DNA of 64,000 bases from Chloroflexota bacterium (lineage in GTDB: Bacteria; Chloroflexota; Anaerolineae; UBA4142), in assembly GCA_016219275.1 (NCBI GenBank), contig JACRBM010000023.1, positions 1 through 64,000 of the forward strand, given 5' to 3'. The notes beneath the pieces are model-generated. The model was given only the letters and a program-made list of their open reading frames with translations. It did not search any database and was not told the origin of the DNA. Position 1 is the stretch's first letter, and the number at the start of each line of letters is the position of its first letter. The translations under genes and the position numbers were made by a program. This document shows positions 23,888 to 32,010 of the stretch, piece by piece.

Positions 23888-25078
23888 TTGAATCTAGACA
23901 ATGCGCGTTCGACTTTTTCGCAGTATCGTTCTCTCACCGCCGCGACGCTCGGACATTTCAGCGTGGATATGTATTCGGGCATGTTGCCGATGATTCTCGT
24001 CGTACTCACCGACACATTGCACCTGACATATTTTCAAATCGGTTTCATCTCAACGGTCTACAGTCTCGCCGGCTCGTTGAGTCAACCATTTTTCGGTTGG
24101 CTGGGCGATCAACGCGGCAATCGCCCGATGGCGGTGTTGGGCGTCGCCGGCATTGCGGTGACGGTCGGCGTGATGCGATTTGTGGATGATTACTATGTTC
24201 TGCTCGCGCTCTCGATCATCGCGGGGTTGGGTTCGGGCGCGTTCCATCCGCAGGGCGCAACGCTCGCCGCGGATGTGCCGGCGAAACAGCGCGGCGTCGC
24301 GGCTTCGATTTTCATGTTCGGCGGCAACGGCGGCTATTCGACTGGTCCGATTTTCGGGACTGCGCTCTTTGGGTTGACTGGCGCGTTGATGCCGCAAACG
24401 TTCGCGGTGTTGGGGTTTGCGCAAGCCGCGCTGATTTTTTGGTTGCTCGCGGAACGCCAGCGTCAGTTCCACGCCGCGCCGACCAAACAACCAATTGCCG
24501 CGGCGAAAGTGATGGCGCCGATCGCGGTCATTATCATATTGACGCTCGTCATCTTTTTTCGTTCGTGGATGAGCGCGGCGGTTTCGACGTACGTGCCGCA
24601 AGTGTTCAAGTCGTTCGGGTACTCGAACGACGATTCGGGGCGCGTGTTGTTCAGCGTCTTGTTCCCCGTCGCCGTCGGCGGTTTGATGGGGGGCACGCTT
24701 TCCGATCGCTTCGGGCGTCGCCGCGTGTTGATCGCTTCGACGATTCTGAGCGGTCCCGCGTTAGTCGGATTGATGCTGGCGAATGGCGCGATGGTGTACG
24801 CCTCGGGTGCGCTCCTGGGTGTCGCTATCGGCGCATCGTTTCCGGTGACACTTGTGATGGCGCAATCGCTTGTTCCGCGCGGGCTGGGGTTGATGTCCGG
24901 CATCGTCCTGGGATTTACGTTTGTCGCCGGCGCGGTGGGCACTGCCGCGAGCGGTTATGCCGCCGATACGATCGGGCTGTTGCCGACGATGTACCTGAAC
25001 GCGGCGTTGCCGGTGATCGCGGGTTTGCTCGCGTTCTGGTTGCCGAAGGATGAATCGCCGCAGAAACAACGCGCGTAG
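23888..25078 (+). CDS. Major facilitator transporter (fosmidomycin-resistance-like)
   Basis: A 396-residue MFS protein with 12 hydrophobic segments in two halves. Loop 2-3 carries GWLGDQRGNRPM (about 75-86), the equivalent loop in the second half carries GGTLSDRFGRRRVL (about 269-282), and GLGSGAFHPQGATLA is typical of the Fsr-like subgroup. The substrate is unknown. The TTG start is supported by GGAGG 8 bases upstream and the promoter at 23841. It is transcribed divergently from the glnH-like gene. Confidence 0.92.
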   Translation: MNLDNARSTFSQYRSLTAATLGHFSVDMYSGMLPMILVVLTDTLHLTYFQIGFISTVYSLAGSLSQPFFGWLGDQRGNRPMAVLGVAGIAVTVGVMRFVDDYYVLLALSIIAGLGSGAFHPQGATLAADVPAKQRGVAASIFMFGGNGGYSTGPIFGTALFGLTGALMPQTFAVLGFAQAALIFWLLAERQRQFHAAPTKQPIAAAKVMAPIAVIIILTLVIFFRSWMSAAVSTYVPQVFKSFGYSNDDSGRVLFSVLFPVAVGGLMGGTLSDRFGRRRVLIASTILSGPALVGLMLANGAMVYASGALLGVAIGASFPVTLVMAQSLVPRGLGLMSGIVLGFTFVAGAVGTAASGYAADTIGLLPTMYLNAALPVIAGLLAFWLPKDESPQKQRA

Positions 25079-25295
25079 TTTGCCAATGTCCGATCAACCA
25101 CAAAGCATGGGAATGCCCACTGCGCGGAAATTTTGGCTTGGCGTCAATTGTGATATAATCTTACACATACGCTTGTCTTTGTTCCTGGTATGATCCAGTT
25201 CGCTTCTCATCACGGAGCGCGCGATGTTTACACGCGGGATGCAAGCGCAATTGAATAGCGATTCGAACCCAGCAACTATGGCACCTGCTTGTTGA

Positions 25296-25463
25296 TGCGC
25301 GTGCGCGCGTCGGCGGCAGGTGTTTTTGTTGGAAGACGGGGTGAATACGCTTCGCGGGTACATTCCGGAATTACTTGGGTGCGGTAGTATCGAGACGACC
25401 GAACGTGGAATGCAGAAAATCAAAAGCCCGCTCGACAATATGAAACTAGATGACGTCAAGTAA
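25296..25463 (+). pseudogene. Decayed C-terminus of a tyrosine recombinase/integrase
   Basis: In one frame the translation ends FLLEDGVNTLRGYIPELLG, then GSIETTERGMQKIKSPLDNM, then LDDVK and TAA. This matches the end of XerC/D-like integrases, which typically read HLLE-G-dLR-YIQELLGHsS-KTTeIYTHV and finish KSPLD. The catalytic His after LLG is Cys, the nucleophilic Tyr region is shortened and lost, and a stop at 25293 cuts the frame. So this is a remnant rather than an active gene, marking past integration. Confidence 0.6.
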
Positions 25464-25618
25464 AAGATGTTCACGCGTTTTTGCATCAGACAAAATAGAA
25501 AGCCAAACGCAGAAAAAATGAGGAGGAGTCGGCATAGATGGATGAGACCTGACCAGGTCAAAATAGTTACGGAAAATGCCGTTTGGTTTTCCGCAATCGG
25601 CATTGCGGGAAGCAAGGA

Positions 25619-25708
25619 GTTTCGCGATGGGCGAGTTCCGTTTGAATGTCCTGGGATGGCAAAGGTGGGTATTCAGATAGCCGATAGAGTGGACGCCCAT
25701 CGCGAAAC
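25619..25708. repeat. Perfect 15-base inverted repeat with a third half-copy
   Basis: GTTTCGCGATGGGCG (25619-25633) and its exact reverse complement (25694-25708) are 60 bases apart. GTTTCGCG occurs once more at 25790-25797, so 25701-25797 is also an inverted pair. It could be recombination-site debris linked to the integrase remnant. Confidence 0.8.
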
Positions 25709-25852
25709 ATACGCCGCCCAACCGCGCGCGCGGGAAGGCGCGTGACACCAGGACGTCGAAGCGCGCGCGCCGTCGTGCGGCTCTAACGTTTCGCGCCATG
25801 CCGCTGATATTTGAATCGAATCTTTCGTCAGAAGAATGGAGAAGTTAGCAAA

Positions 25853-26374
25853 ATGAATTTGACCTCAATCGAGGAATGGCTCAAGGGCACTATTCCTGGA
25901 ATTATCGTGCTTGGCATCATCGCCAGCATGATTGCATACTACCTAATTCAGGTGCTAGCCAAGCTTTTTCGTCAGTGGTTACCAAGCAGTTGGCGAACAA
26001 TTTACAACTATGTCTACGACAAGGGGTATCGACAGGGTGCTATGATGGCATTCTTTGGGAGTAGCTCTGATGATAGGGCTATTCTGGTGTACGTCGTTTA
26101 TCATGCTTTGGTAACACTGCTGGCAGCGTTAAGCGGCATCCTATTCTTTGTAATATTTCTTTTCGCGGCGACCACGAACAGTTACCCTCTGACAATAACC
26201 AGTTTTCTATCTGTTGTCGTGGCAATTGCCAGTCTATACATAGCGAGTATCGAATTCTTATACGTGCAGATGACTTACCATTTCCTTGTAGAGAAGACGT
26301 TCGAGCAGGACTTTGGGCAGCAGTACAGGGAAATGAAGAGCACTCAAGTACAAGATATGTCGGATACTCATTAA
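25853..26374 (+). CDS. Hypothetical membrane protein
   Basis: A 173-residue protein with three or four hydrophobic segments (about 14-38, 78-105, 113-140) and a polar, Gln-rich C-terminus. No family is recognised. GGAGAAG lies 11 bases before the ATG. Codon use is less GC-rich than in flanking core genes, and the gene stands alone between structured non-coding stretches, consistent with acquisition by transfer. Confidence 0.7.
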   Translation: MNLTSIEEWLKGTIPGIIVLGIIASMIAYYLIQVLAKLFRQWLPSSWRTIYNYVYDKGYRQGAMMAFFGSSSDDRAILVYVVYHALVTLLAALSGILFFVIFLFAATTNSYPLTITSFLSVVVAIASLYIASIEFLYVQMTYHFLVEKTFEQDFGQQYREMKSTQVQDMSDTH

Positions 26375-26419
26375 CAGAGATTGTTGCTCACACCAGAACA
26401 CGGCGTGAAACACACACAC

Positions 26420-26514
26420 GCCGATTCCGCCACGGTCGCCGCCTTTTGGCGGGCGGTGGTTTGCGCTGGCAAACGTACTTGCATTTCGCAAGCCACCTTG
26501 CCGCGGAATCAGCC
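26420..26514. repeat. Multi-branched palindrome (closing stem with three inner hairpins)
   Basis: A closing stem GATTCCGC (26423-26430) / GCGGAATC (26503-26510) encloses three hairpins: GCC-TTTT-GGC with extension (about 26438-26453), TTTGC-GCTG-GCAAA (26460-26473), and TTGC-ATTTC-GCAA (26479-26491). The arrangement is cloverleaf-like but has no tRNA features. It lies in the 233-base gap before the SnoaL-like gene. Confidence 0.65.
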
Positions 26515-26607
26515 AGCGGCAGCATTCTGCGGCATGGCTTTTCAATCAAGACACTGTCGCTCACGGCGAATTAGGCGTGTGGGCGAAAAGATAGGGAGAT
26601 GATGAAA

Positions 26608-26988
26608 ATGTCCAGCCATCCCACAGTTACCATTGATATCTTGAAAGAAATTACCGAAGCATTCAATCGGCATGATTTGGATGCCATCATGGAGTTCTTT
26701 GCGGAAGATTGTACCTTTGACCTGCCCCGTGGTTCTTCTCCCTGGGGAACACGTTATATAGGCAAGGCGCAAGTCCGCGAAGGACTTGCGAGCCGTTTCA
26801 AGGGACTTCCCGATGTTCATTATGGAGATGCTCGTCATTGGGTGTGCGGCAACATGGGTGTTTCTGAATGGACATTGACAGGCACGACGACCTCGGGTGT
26901 TCGCGTTGAAGTACGTGGTTGCGACCTCTGGGAATTCCGTGAGGATAAAATCATCCGAAAAGATTCTTACTGGAAGATAGTCGAGTAA
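26608..26988 (+). CDS. SnoaL-like/NTF2-fold protein
   Basis: A 126-residue single-domain protein of the NTF2-like superfamily. Its start ILKEITEAFNRHDLDAIMEFFAEDCTFD is the usual first helix-and-strand unit, and the end (LWEFREDKIIRKDSYW) is typical. Members include polyketide cyclases, small-molecule isomerases and non-enzymatic binding proteins. The specific role is unknown. GGGAG is 9 bases before ATG 26608. The earlier ATGs at 26599 and 26602 are too close. It sits alone in the accessory island. Confidence 0.88.
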   Translation: MSSHPTVTIDILKEITEAFNRHDLDAIMEFFAEDCTFDLPRGSSPWGTRYIGKAQVREGLASRFKGLPDVHYGDARHWVCGNMGVSEWTLTGTTTSGVRVEVRGCDLWEFREDKIIRKDSYWKIVE

Positions 26989-27256
26989 GAGAATCTCGCT
27001 ATTCCTTGAGCGACAAACACGCACGAATGCAGAAACACGCGCGCACGGCGACCACGCCACGTACACGGCTTTTGGCAAAGTTGGTTGGCGCAGTTGGACG
27101 GCGGCTCCATTTCGCGTGTGACTTAACGCGGTCGGTGCGTTACGGCGTTTGGCGTCATTCCTTTTCAATCGGAGTGCGACGCAACATACCAGCATCTGAA
27201 AACATAAACCGCCGCGCAATGGCGACGGTTCGAGCATTCGCAAAGTTGCTGGACAA

Positions 27257-27622
27257 TTATCGCAACGGCAAGTAGACCATTCTATCCGTGTATTCGTTTT
27301 CTGTGGATGCCGTCCATATCAGCAACAGTTCTTCGATAGTGTCGTTGATGCTCATCTTGTCGTTCATAACGAGGATTCCTGGGATGTGTCGTCCTTGCGC
27401 TAAATGGTCTTTCAAGTGTGGTGGCATGGATGCGCGGTTGTTCGTTACCAAAATGAACGCGTGCTTCTCGCACCAATCTAAAATGTCTGGGTCAGGTGTT
27501 CCTCTTGGCGGCACACCAACCATACCCACACGCCAGACAACCAGCGTCCGCTCTCGCTTCAACAACTCGGTGCGATAAAGCGGATGAACGTTTTCGTCCA
27601 GCAGAAAACGAATGGTATTCAT
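27257..27622 (-). CDS. DUF5615 PIN-like protein (putative toxin)
   Basis: A 121-residue protein beginning with the FLLDENVHP strand of the DUF5615/Mut7-C PIN-like fold. DILDWCEKHAFILVTNNRASM (about 50-70) carries further acidic and polar residues typical of these putative nucleases. It overlaps the DUF433 gene by four bases (ATGA), the usual arrangement of DUF433-DUF5615 toxin-antitoxin-like modules. I infer a toxin role from this pairing. Confidence 0.82.
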   Translation of the reverse strand: MNTIRFLLDENVHPLYRTELLKRERTLVVWRVGMVGVPPRGTPDPDILDWCEKHAFILVTNNRASMPPHLKDHLAQGRHIPGILVMNDKMSINDTIEELLLIWTASTENEYTDRMVYLPLR

Positions 27623-27957
27623 CTCGCCTGTGCCATTGCCGCTTTTTCACGTTCGGCTTTTAGCGCACGCAAACGAATAACTACAGGTGGGGGATTGCGG
27701 TCTTGCTCTGCGCGCATCTGGTCTCCCCACTCCAACCAAGCAGTAATGTATGCTTCTACTTTCTCGCGGTTGTGAAGATAGTAAAGAATGGTGGCTTGAA
27801 TCTCCTCAAGCGTCAATGTTGGAAAATGTTGTTGAATCTCTTGAGGAGTTTGCTCGCGATAAATATAATCATACAAAATTGATTCGATGCCAACGCGCGA
27901 TCCCTTGATGCGAATATCATCGGGCGCAAGAAAATCAAAATAATCTTCGAGTTGCAT
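27619..27957 (-). CDS. DUF433-family protein (putative antitoxin)
   Basis: A 112-residue protein. The DUF433 helix-turn-helix-like core is visible in IRIKGSRVGIESILYDYIYR and TPQEIQQHFPTLTLEEIQATILYYL (about 15-65), followed by a charged C-terminal helix. GGAGGTGAG precedes the ATG at 27957, and a promoter lies at 27978. It is the first gene of a two-gene module with the DUF5615 protein. Such modules usually regulate themselves. Confidence 0.88.
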   Translation of the reverse strand: MQLEDYFDFLAPDDIRIKGSRVGIESILYDYIYREQTPQEIQQHFPTLTLEEIQATILYYLHNREKVEAYITAWLEWGDQMRAEQDRNPPPVVIRLRALKAEREKAAMAQAR

Positions 27958-27977
27958 AGTACTCACCTCCGACACAG

Positions 27978-28007
27978 ATTATATCACAGAACGATGGACG
28001 CCGCCAA
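27978..28007 (-). promoter_or_regulatory. Promoter of the DUF433/DUF5615 module
   Basis: TTGGCG (28007-28002), 18 bases, TATAAT (27983-27978) on the minus strand. The short leader leads directly into GGAGGTGAG. Confidence 0.65.
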
Positions 28008-28179
28008 AGGCGCACTGGCTGACAATGCCGCGCGTGAAATTGCCTAGCTTTGCGATGTTGAATTGTGCCGCATTGTGCCTTGCTCCATCGTTTCTCGTTT
28101 TTGTAGATCACGCAGTCTGGCTTCGCCATGTTTTCCCTTCGCGAGTATAATGCAAGTACATTTTTCGAAGGAGACCCTG

Positions 28180-30213
28180 ATGCCCAAACGCGCTATCACC
28201 GTTGACGATTTGTTCAACATTCGACTTGTTTTCGATCCGCAGATTTCGCCCGACGGCAAAACCGTTGCGTTTGTTTTGACGACGCCCGATCTCGCGCGCG
28301 ATGCGTACCACTCGCACATCTGGCTCGTGCCAAGCGATGGTTCGGCGTCGCCGCGCCAATTCACGTTCGGCGAAGGCAAAGACCGCGCACCGCGTTGGTC
28401 GCCGGATGGCAAACGGCTTGCGTTCATCTCGGATCGCGAAAAGGACAAGGCGGAGCAACTCTGTCTCATCGCGATCACCGGCGGCGAAGCGCAACGCCTC
28501 ACCGACGACGCGAACAAACCGAGCGCGCCGGTCTGGTCGCCTGACGGCACATTGATCGCGTACACTTCGAAGGTGGTTACACAAGACTCAAAAACCGCGA
28601 ACGGCGTGCGCGATAACTCTGACGTGAAATCGTACACGCGGCTCAACTATAAAGCCGATGGCGAAGGATTGTGGGATTACGCGTGGCGACAGGTCTTCGT
28701 CTTCACCCCTCTCCCCTCTCCTGACCAAAAGTCAGGAGAGGGGAGAGGGGGCAGGGGGAGTGGGGTGAGGCAACTCACGCGCGGCGCGTTCAACCACACC
28801 GCACCGACCTGGTCGCCCGATAGCAAAACGCTTGTGTTCGCGGCGAATCGTACCGCGCGCGCCGACGAAACGAACGTCACCGATTTGTGGGCAGTGCCGG
28901 CGCAGGGTGGTGCGATCAGACGGCTCACGCGCGGCAGAGGTCCAGCGAGCGCGCCGGCGTTTTCGCCCGATGGCAAGTGGCTCGCGTTCGTTGGACATGC
29001 GAATGAATTCTCGCGCGTGACCCAGCCCGGTATCTATCTGCTTCCGGCGCGCGGCGGCGTGGTTCGCAAACTCACGATCAATTTTGATCGCGGGTACGGC
29101 AGCACGATTGTCACCGACCTACGTGCGGGCGAAGAGTCTGTGCTTGCTCCGCAGTGGTCGGGCGATTCCAGCACGGTGTACTTTCTCGCGACCGACGGCG
29201 GCACGAGTAATGTTTACACCGCGACAATGCGCGATCTCCAGGTCAAACAGGTTACACAAGGCGAACACCAGGTCTTTGATTTCTCGTACTCGCGCGCGGC
29301 GAATCGTTTTGCGCTGGCGATCACCGATGCGCTCAACCCGAACGATGTGTTTGTCGCGCGCGCGAACAATCCGCGCCCGACGCGTGTCACGCGTGTCAAC
29401 GCCGATTGGCTCGCGTCGGTGCAACTTGCCATGCCGGAGCGATTCACGGTGCCGCGTGACGATGGCTGGGATGTCGAAGCGTGGTTGATGAAGCCGATTG
29501 GCTGGCGCGCCGGGAAGAAATATCCGGTCGTGTTGGAAATTCACGGCGGTCCGCACAGCGCGTACGGCGCGGCGTTCTTTCACGAGTTTCAACTGTTGTG
29601 TGCGCGCGGATTCGCCGTCGTGTTCACGAATCCGCGCGGCAGTGCCGGCTATGGTCAGGATTTCGTCAAGGCGACGTACCACGATTGGGGCGGGGGCGAT
29701 TATCGCGACTTGATGGCGGCGATGGATCACGCGCTCGAAAAATGTCCCTGGCTTGATAGCAAACAGTGCGGCGTCGCGGGCGGATCGTACGGCGGGTACA
29801 TGACCGATTGGATTATCACGCACACGCATCGTTTTCGCGCGGCGGTCGCGATGCGCGCGCTCAATAATTTTTACTCGTTCTACGGCACGAGCGACATCGG
29901 ACACTTTTTCGCGACGGACTGGGAAGTGGGGGACGAGCCGTGGAATAATCCGGAGGAATATCTCGCGCATTCGCCGATCGCGCACGTGGCGCAGTGCCAG
30001 ACGCCACTGCTGATTTTGCACGGCGAAAAAGATATGCGTTGTCCCACCGAACAAGCCGAACAATTTTACATCGCGCTCAAAAAACTGGGCGTGCCGACCG
30101 AGTTCGTCCGTTTCCCCGATGCGTCGCACAACTTGTCGCGCAATGGCAAGCCGAAACTGCGAAAGGAACGGTTAGAACGAATTGTCGCATGGTTTGCACG
30201 CTACTTGAGGTAA
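28180..30213 (+). CDS. S9-family prolyl oligopeptidase-like serine peptidase
   Basis: A 677-residue peptidase with an N-terminal beta-propeller (about 10-420, with repeated SPDGK blades) and a C-terminal alpha/beta hydrolase domain (about 430-677). The triad is visible as Ser in GGSYGGYMTD, Asp in GEKDMRCP and His in SHNLSRNG. It cleaves short peptides and is probably cytoplasmic, as no signal peptide is seen. A palindromic repeat is inserted in frame at residues about 175-197. Start 28180 has AAGGAG upstream, and TATAAT lies at 28146. Confidence 0.95.
   Translation: MPKRAITVDDLFNIRLVFDPQISPDGKTVAFVLTTPDLARDAYHSHIWLVPSDGSASPRQFTFGEGKDRAPRWSPDGKRLAFISDREKDKAEQLCLIAITGGEAQRLTDDANKPSAPVWSPDGTLIAYTSKVVTQDSKTANGVRDNSDVKSYTRLNYKADGEGLWDYAWRQVFVFTPLPSPDQKSGEGRGGRGSGVRQLTRGAFNHTAPTWSPDSKTLVFAANRTARADETNVTDLWAVPAQGGAIRRLTRGRGPASAPAFSPDGKWLAFVGHANEFSRVTQPGIYLLPARGGVVRKLTINFDRGYGSTIVTDLRAGEESVLAPQWSGDSSTVYFLATDGGTSNVYTATMRDLQVKQVTQGEHQVFDFSYSRAANRFALAITDALNPNDVFVARANNPRPTRVTRVNADWLASVQLAMPERFTVPRDDGWDVEAWLMKPIGWRAGKKYPVVLEIHGGPHSAYGAAFFHEFQLLCARGFAVVFTNPRGSAGYGQDFVKATYHDWGGGDYRDLMAAMDHALEKCPWLDSKQCGVAGGSYGGYMTDWIITHTHRFRAAVAMRALNNFYSFYGTSDIGHFFATDWEVGDEPWNNPEEYLAHSPIAHVAQCQTPLLILHGEKDMRCPTEQAEQFYIALKKLGVPTEFVRFPDASHNLSRNGKPKLRKERLERIVAWFARYLR
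28704..28770. repeat. Heptamer palindrome inserted inside the S9 peptidase gene
   Basis: CACCCCTCTCCCCTCTCC pairs with GGAGAGGGGAGAGG around TGACCAAAAGTCA, and the right arm continues as heptamers GGGCAGG, GGGAGTG and GGGTGAG. It adds about 23 residues rich in Gly, Arg, Ser and Pro (SPDQKSGEGRGGRGSG) between two propeller strands without breaking the frame. Confidence 0.88.
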
Positions 30214-30214
30214 A

Positions 30215-30259
30215 AATAAAATCCAGGTTTCTCCCCTTCGGAGAAACCTGGATTTTATT
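30215..30259. terminator. Bidirectional terminator between S9 peptidase and amylase
   Basis: AATAAAATCCAGGTTTCTCC and GGAGAAACCTGGATTTTATT are perfect arms around CCTTC. A/T runs on both sides let it serve the two convergent genes. Confidence 0.92.
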
Positions 30260-31704
30260 TACGACGCGAATAGCGCACCGGTGCGCGCGGGCAGGTGAAT
30301 GCCGCGCGCGTATCCGTCTTGCACGACGATTTCTTCGCGTGACCATTCCTCGATCAAGCGCGTGTCGTTCGGCGCGAACGGCGCGACGCGCACATCCAAC
30401 GTGACCGGCTCGCGGCTCGCGTTGATGGCGATGAGCGCGCAATCACCCTCGCGATGCCGCGCGAACACGATGACCTTGCCCTCGGCGTACAGCACGTGGA
30501 AACTGCCGCGCCGCAACGCGGGATGATTCGTGCGCGCCAGGGCGAGCCGCCGCGTCCACTCGATCAACTCGCGATTGACCCGCGCCGGATCCCAGATCAT
30601 CCCGCGCCGATTGTCCGGGTCTTTGCCGCCTTCCAACGCGATTTCATCGCCATAGTACAGCATCGGCGCGCCGACGAACGCAAAGAGCGTGAGCAGTGCG
30701 AGTTTGAATAAACCGAGATCGCCGCGCAAGAGCGTCGCAAAGCGCGCGGTGTCGTGGCTATTCAGCAGATTCATTTGCGCGAAGGTGATGTCTTCGGGAT
30801 ACCAGGTCAATTGATCGGCGAGCGCGCGCGCGAACGCGTCCGCATCCATCGCGGGCACGTCGCCGTACGTGTGTCCGTAGATCAGCCCGCGCGTGGTGTG
30901 GTCGAGATCGGCAAAGAAACCAATCGCCGCGCGCGTGAACTGATAATTCATCACCGCGTCGAACTGATCGCCTTGCAACCAGCGGTCGGCGCGCTGCCAA
31001 ATTTCGCCGACGATGTACGCCTGGGAGTTGATCGCTTTGACGCGGCGGCGAAACTCGCGCCAGAATTCGTCGTCGTCAATTTCGCTCGGCACGTCGAGCC
31101 GCCAACCGTCAATGCCGGCGCGCGTCCAATGCTCCGCGACGCGAAAAATAAACTCGCGCACCTGGGTGTTGCGATGGTTGAATTTCGGCAATGCCGGGAT
31201 GCCCCACCACGCGTCATAGTTGCTCGCGCCCTCGTATGCCTTGACCGGAAAACCATGAAAGTTGAACCACTCGCGGTACGGCGACCGCGCGCCGTTTTCG
31301 AGCGCGTGGTTGAATTGATAAAACCCGCGGCTCGCGTGATTGAACACGCCGTCGAGAATCACGCGCAAGCCGCGCGCGTGCGCCGCGTCGAGCAAGGTCT
31401 GGAACGCCGCGTTGCCGCCGAGGATCGGGTCAATCTGAAAATAATCGTGCGTGTGGTAGCGATGATTCGCAGTGGATTGAAACACGGGCGTAAAGTACAG
31501 CGTGTTCACACCCAGGTGTTGGAGATAATCGAGTCGCTCGACGACGCCGAGCAGATCGCCGCCTTTGAATCCGAACGCCGTCGGCGGTGTGTCCCAGGGT
31601 TCGAGGTTGTCCGGTTTTTCGACCTGACTGTTCGAGGCGAAACGGTCGGGGAAGATTTCGTAGATGATGGCGTCGTGCACCCAGTCGGGGGTTATGGCTG
31701 ACAT
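30259..31704 (-). CDS. GH13 alpha-amylase-family glycosidase (neopullulanase-like)
   Basis: A 481-residue GH13 enzyme without a signal peptide, so it acts on imported or stored alpha-glucans. Conserved regions are DGVFNH (region I), GWRLDVPSEI with the Asp nucleophile, VGEIW with the acid/base Glu, and NSHDTAR with the third Asp. The N-terminal VHDAIIYEIFPDRF is typical of neopullulanase and cyclomaltodextrinase forms, but the usual extra N-terminal domain is absent. GGAG lies 9 bases before the ATG. Confidence 0.95.
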   Translation of the reverse strand: MSAITPDWVHDAIIYEIFPDRFASNSQVEKPDNLEPWDTPPTAFGFKGGDLLGVVERLDYLQHLGVNTLYFTPVFQSTANHRYHTHDYFQIDPILGGNAAFQTLLDAAHARGLRVILDGVFNHASRGFYQFNHALENGARSPYREWFNFHGFPVKAYEGASNYDAWWGIPALPKFNHRNTQVREFIFRVAEHWTRAGIDGWRLDVPSEIDDDEFWREFRRRVKAINSQAYIVGEIWQRADRWLQGDQFDAVMNYQFTRAAIGFFADLDHTTRGLIYGHTYGDVPAMDADAFARALADQLTWYPEDITFAQMNLLNSHDTARFATLLRGDLGLFKLALLTLFAFVGAPMLYYGDEIALEGGKDPDNRRGMIWDPARVNRELIEWTRRLALARTNHPALRRGSFHVLYAEGKVIVFARHREGDCALIAINASREPVTLDVRVAPFAPNDTRLIEEWSREEIVVQDGYARGIHLPARTGALFAS

Positions 31705-31776
31705 TCACTAGTGCTCCGGGAAGAATTCATGCGCGAGATGATAACATGATTTGCGCGGCGTGTCCAGTTATCGAGT

Positions 31777-31915
31777 ACGGCTTTTCAAACGTCCGGAGAA
31801 AAATGTCATTTCGACGCGAAGCGAGAAATCTCCACCCGCTAAAGCGAGATTTCTCGTCGCAAAAAACGCTCCTCGAAATGACAGCAAAGGTTTGTCAAGC
31901 GACTTTTGAAAAACC
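31777..31915. repeat. Nested palindrome, second copy of the outer ACGGyTTTTCAAAnGTC module
   Basis: The outer arms 31777-31793 and 31901-31915 match those at 14064 and 14158. The inner hairpin differs: TGTCATTTCGACGCGAAGCG and AGCGAGATTTCTCG...CGAAATGACA. It fills most of the 306-base gap upstream of the GH13 gene. Confidence 0.82.
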
Positions 31916-31936
31916 CTGGTTGTCGAGCGAAAACAG

Positions 31937-31963
31937 CAACCGTCTGCATTACGCAGACGGTTG
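31937..31963. terminator. Perfect hairpin downstream of the DUF5666 gene
   Basis: CAACCGTCTGC and GCAGACGGTTG around ATTAC. There is no long U-run. It lies about 50 bases after the DUF5666 stop on the minus strand and may terminate or protect that transcript. Confidence 0.6.
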
Positions 31964-32010
31964 ACTCGGCATTGCCAATTTTCGCGTGGTGGTAATGTCG
32001 GATTGTACGA

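Larger units (their letters stand above)
25079..25852. other. 774-base gap at the left of an accessory island
   Basis: No convincing complete gene. It holds a possible promoter (TTGGCT at 25133, TATAAT at 25154), the recombinase remnant at 25296-25463, the inverted repeat at 25619-25708, and a third GTTTCGCG at 25790-25797. Open frames here have atypical composition. The stretch from about 25464 to 25610 shows nothing recognisable. Confidence 0.6.

Noticed and set aside
25165-25330. Possible tmRNA, 6S RNA or tRNA, because of a TTCGAA segment and a promoter-like TATAAT
   Set aside because: No paired acceptor or T stem and no known conserved RNA core was found.
25094-25745. Open frames in the island gap (minus 25094-25615, plus 25467-25745)
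   Set aside because: Composition is atypical and start signals are poor. The only protein-like part is the integrase tail.
27006-27275. 89-residue frame after the SnoaL-like gene and a TAACGC/GCGTTA hairpin at 27124-27142 as an integron attC site
   Set aside because: The frame is Arg-rich without a ribosome-binding site. The RYYYAAC and GTTRRRY core pair needed for attC was not found.
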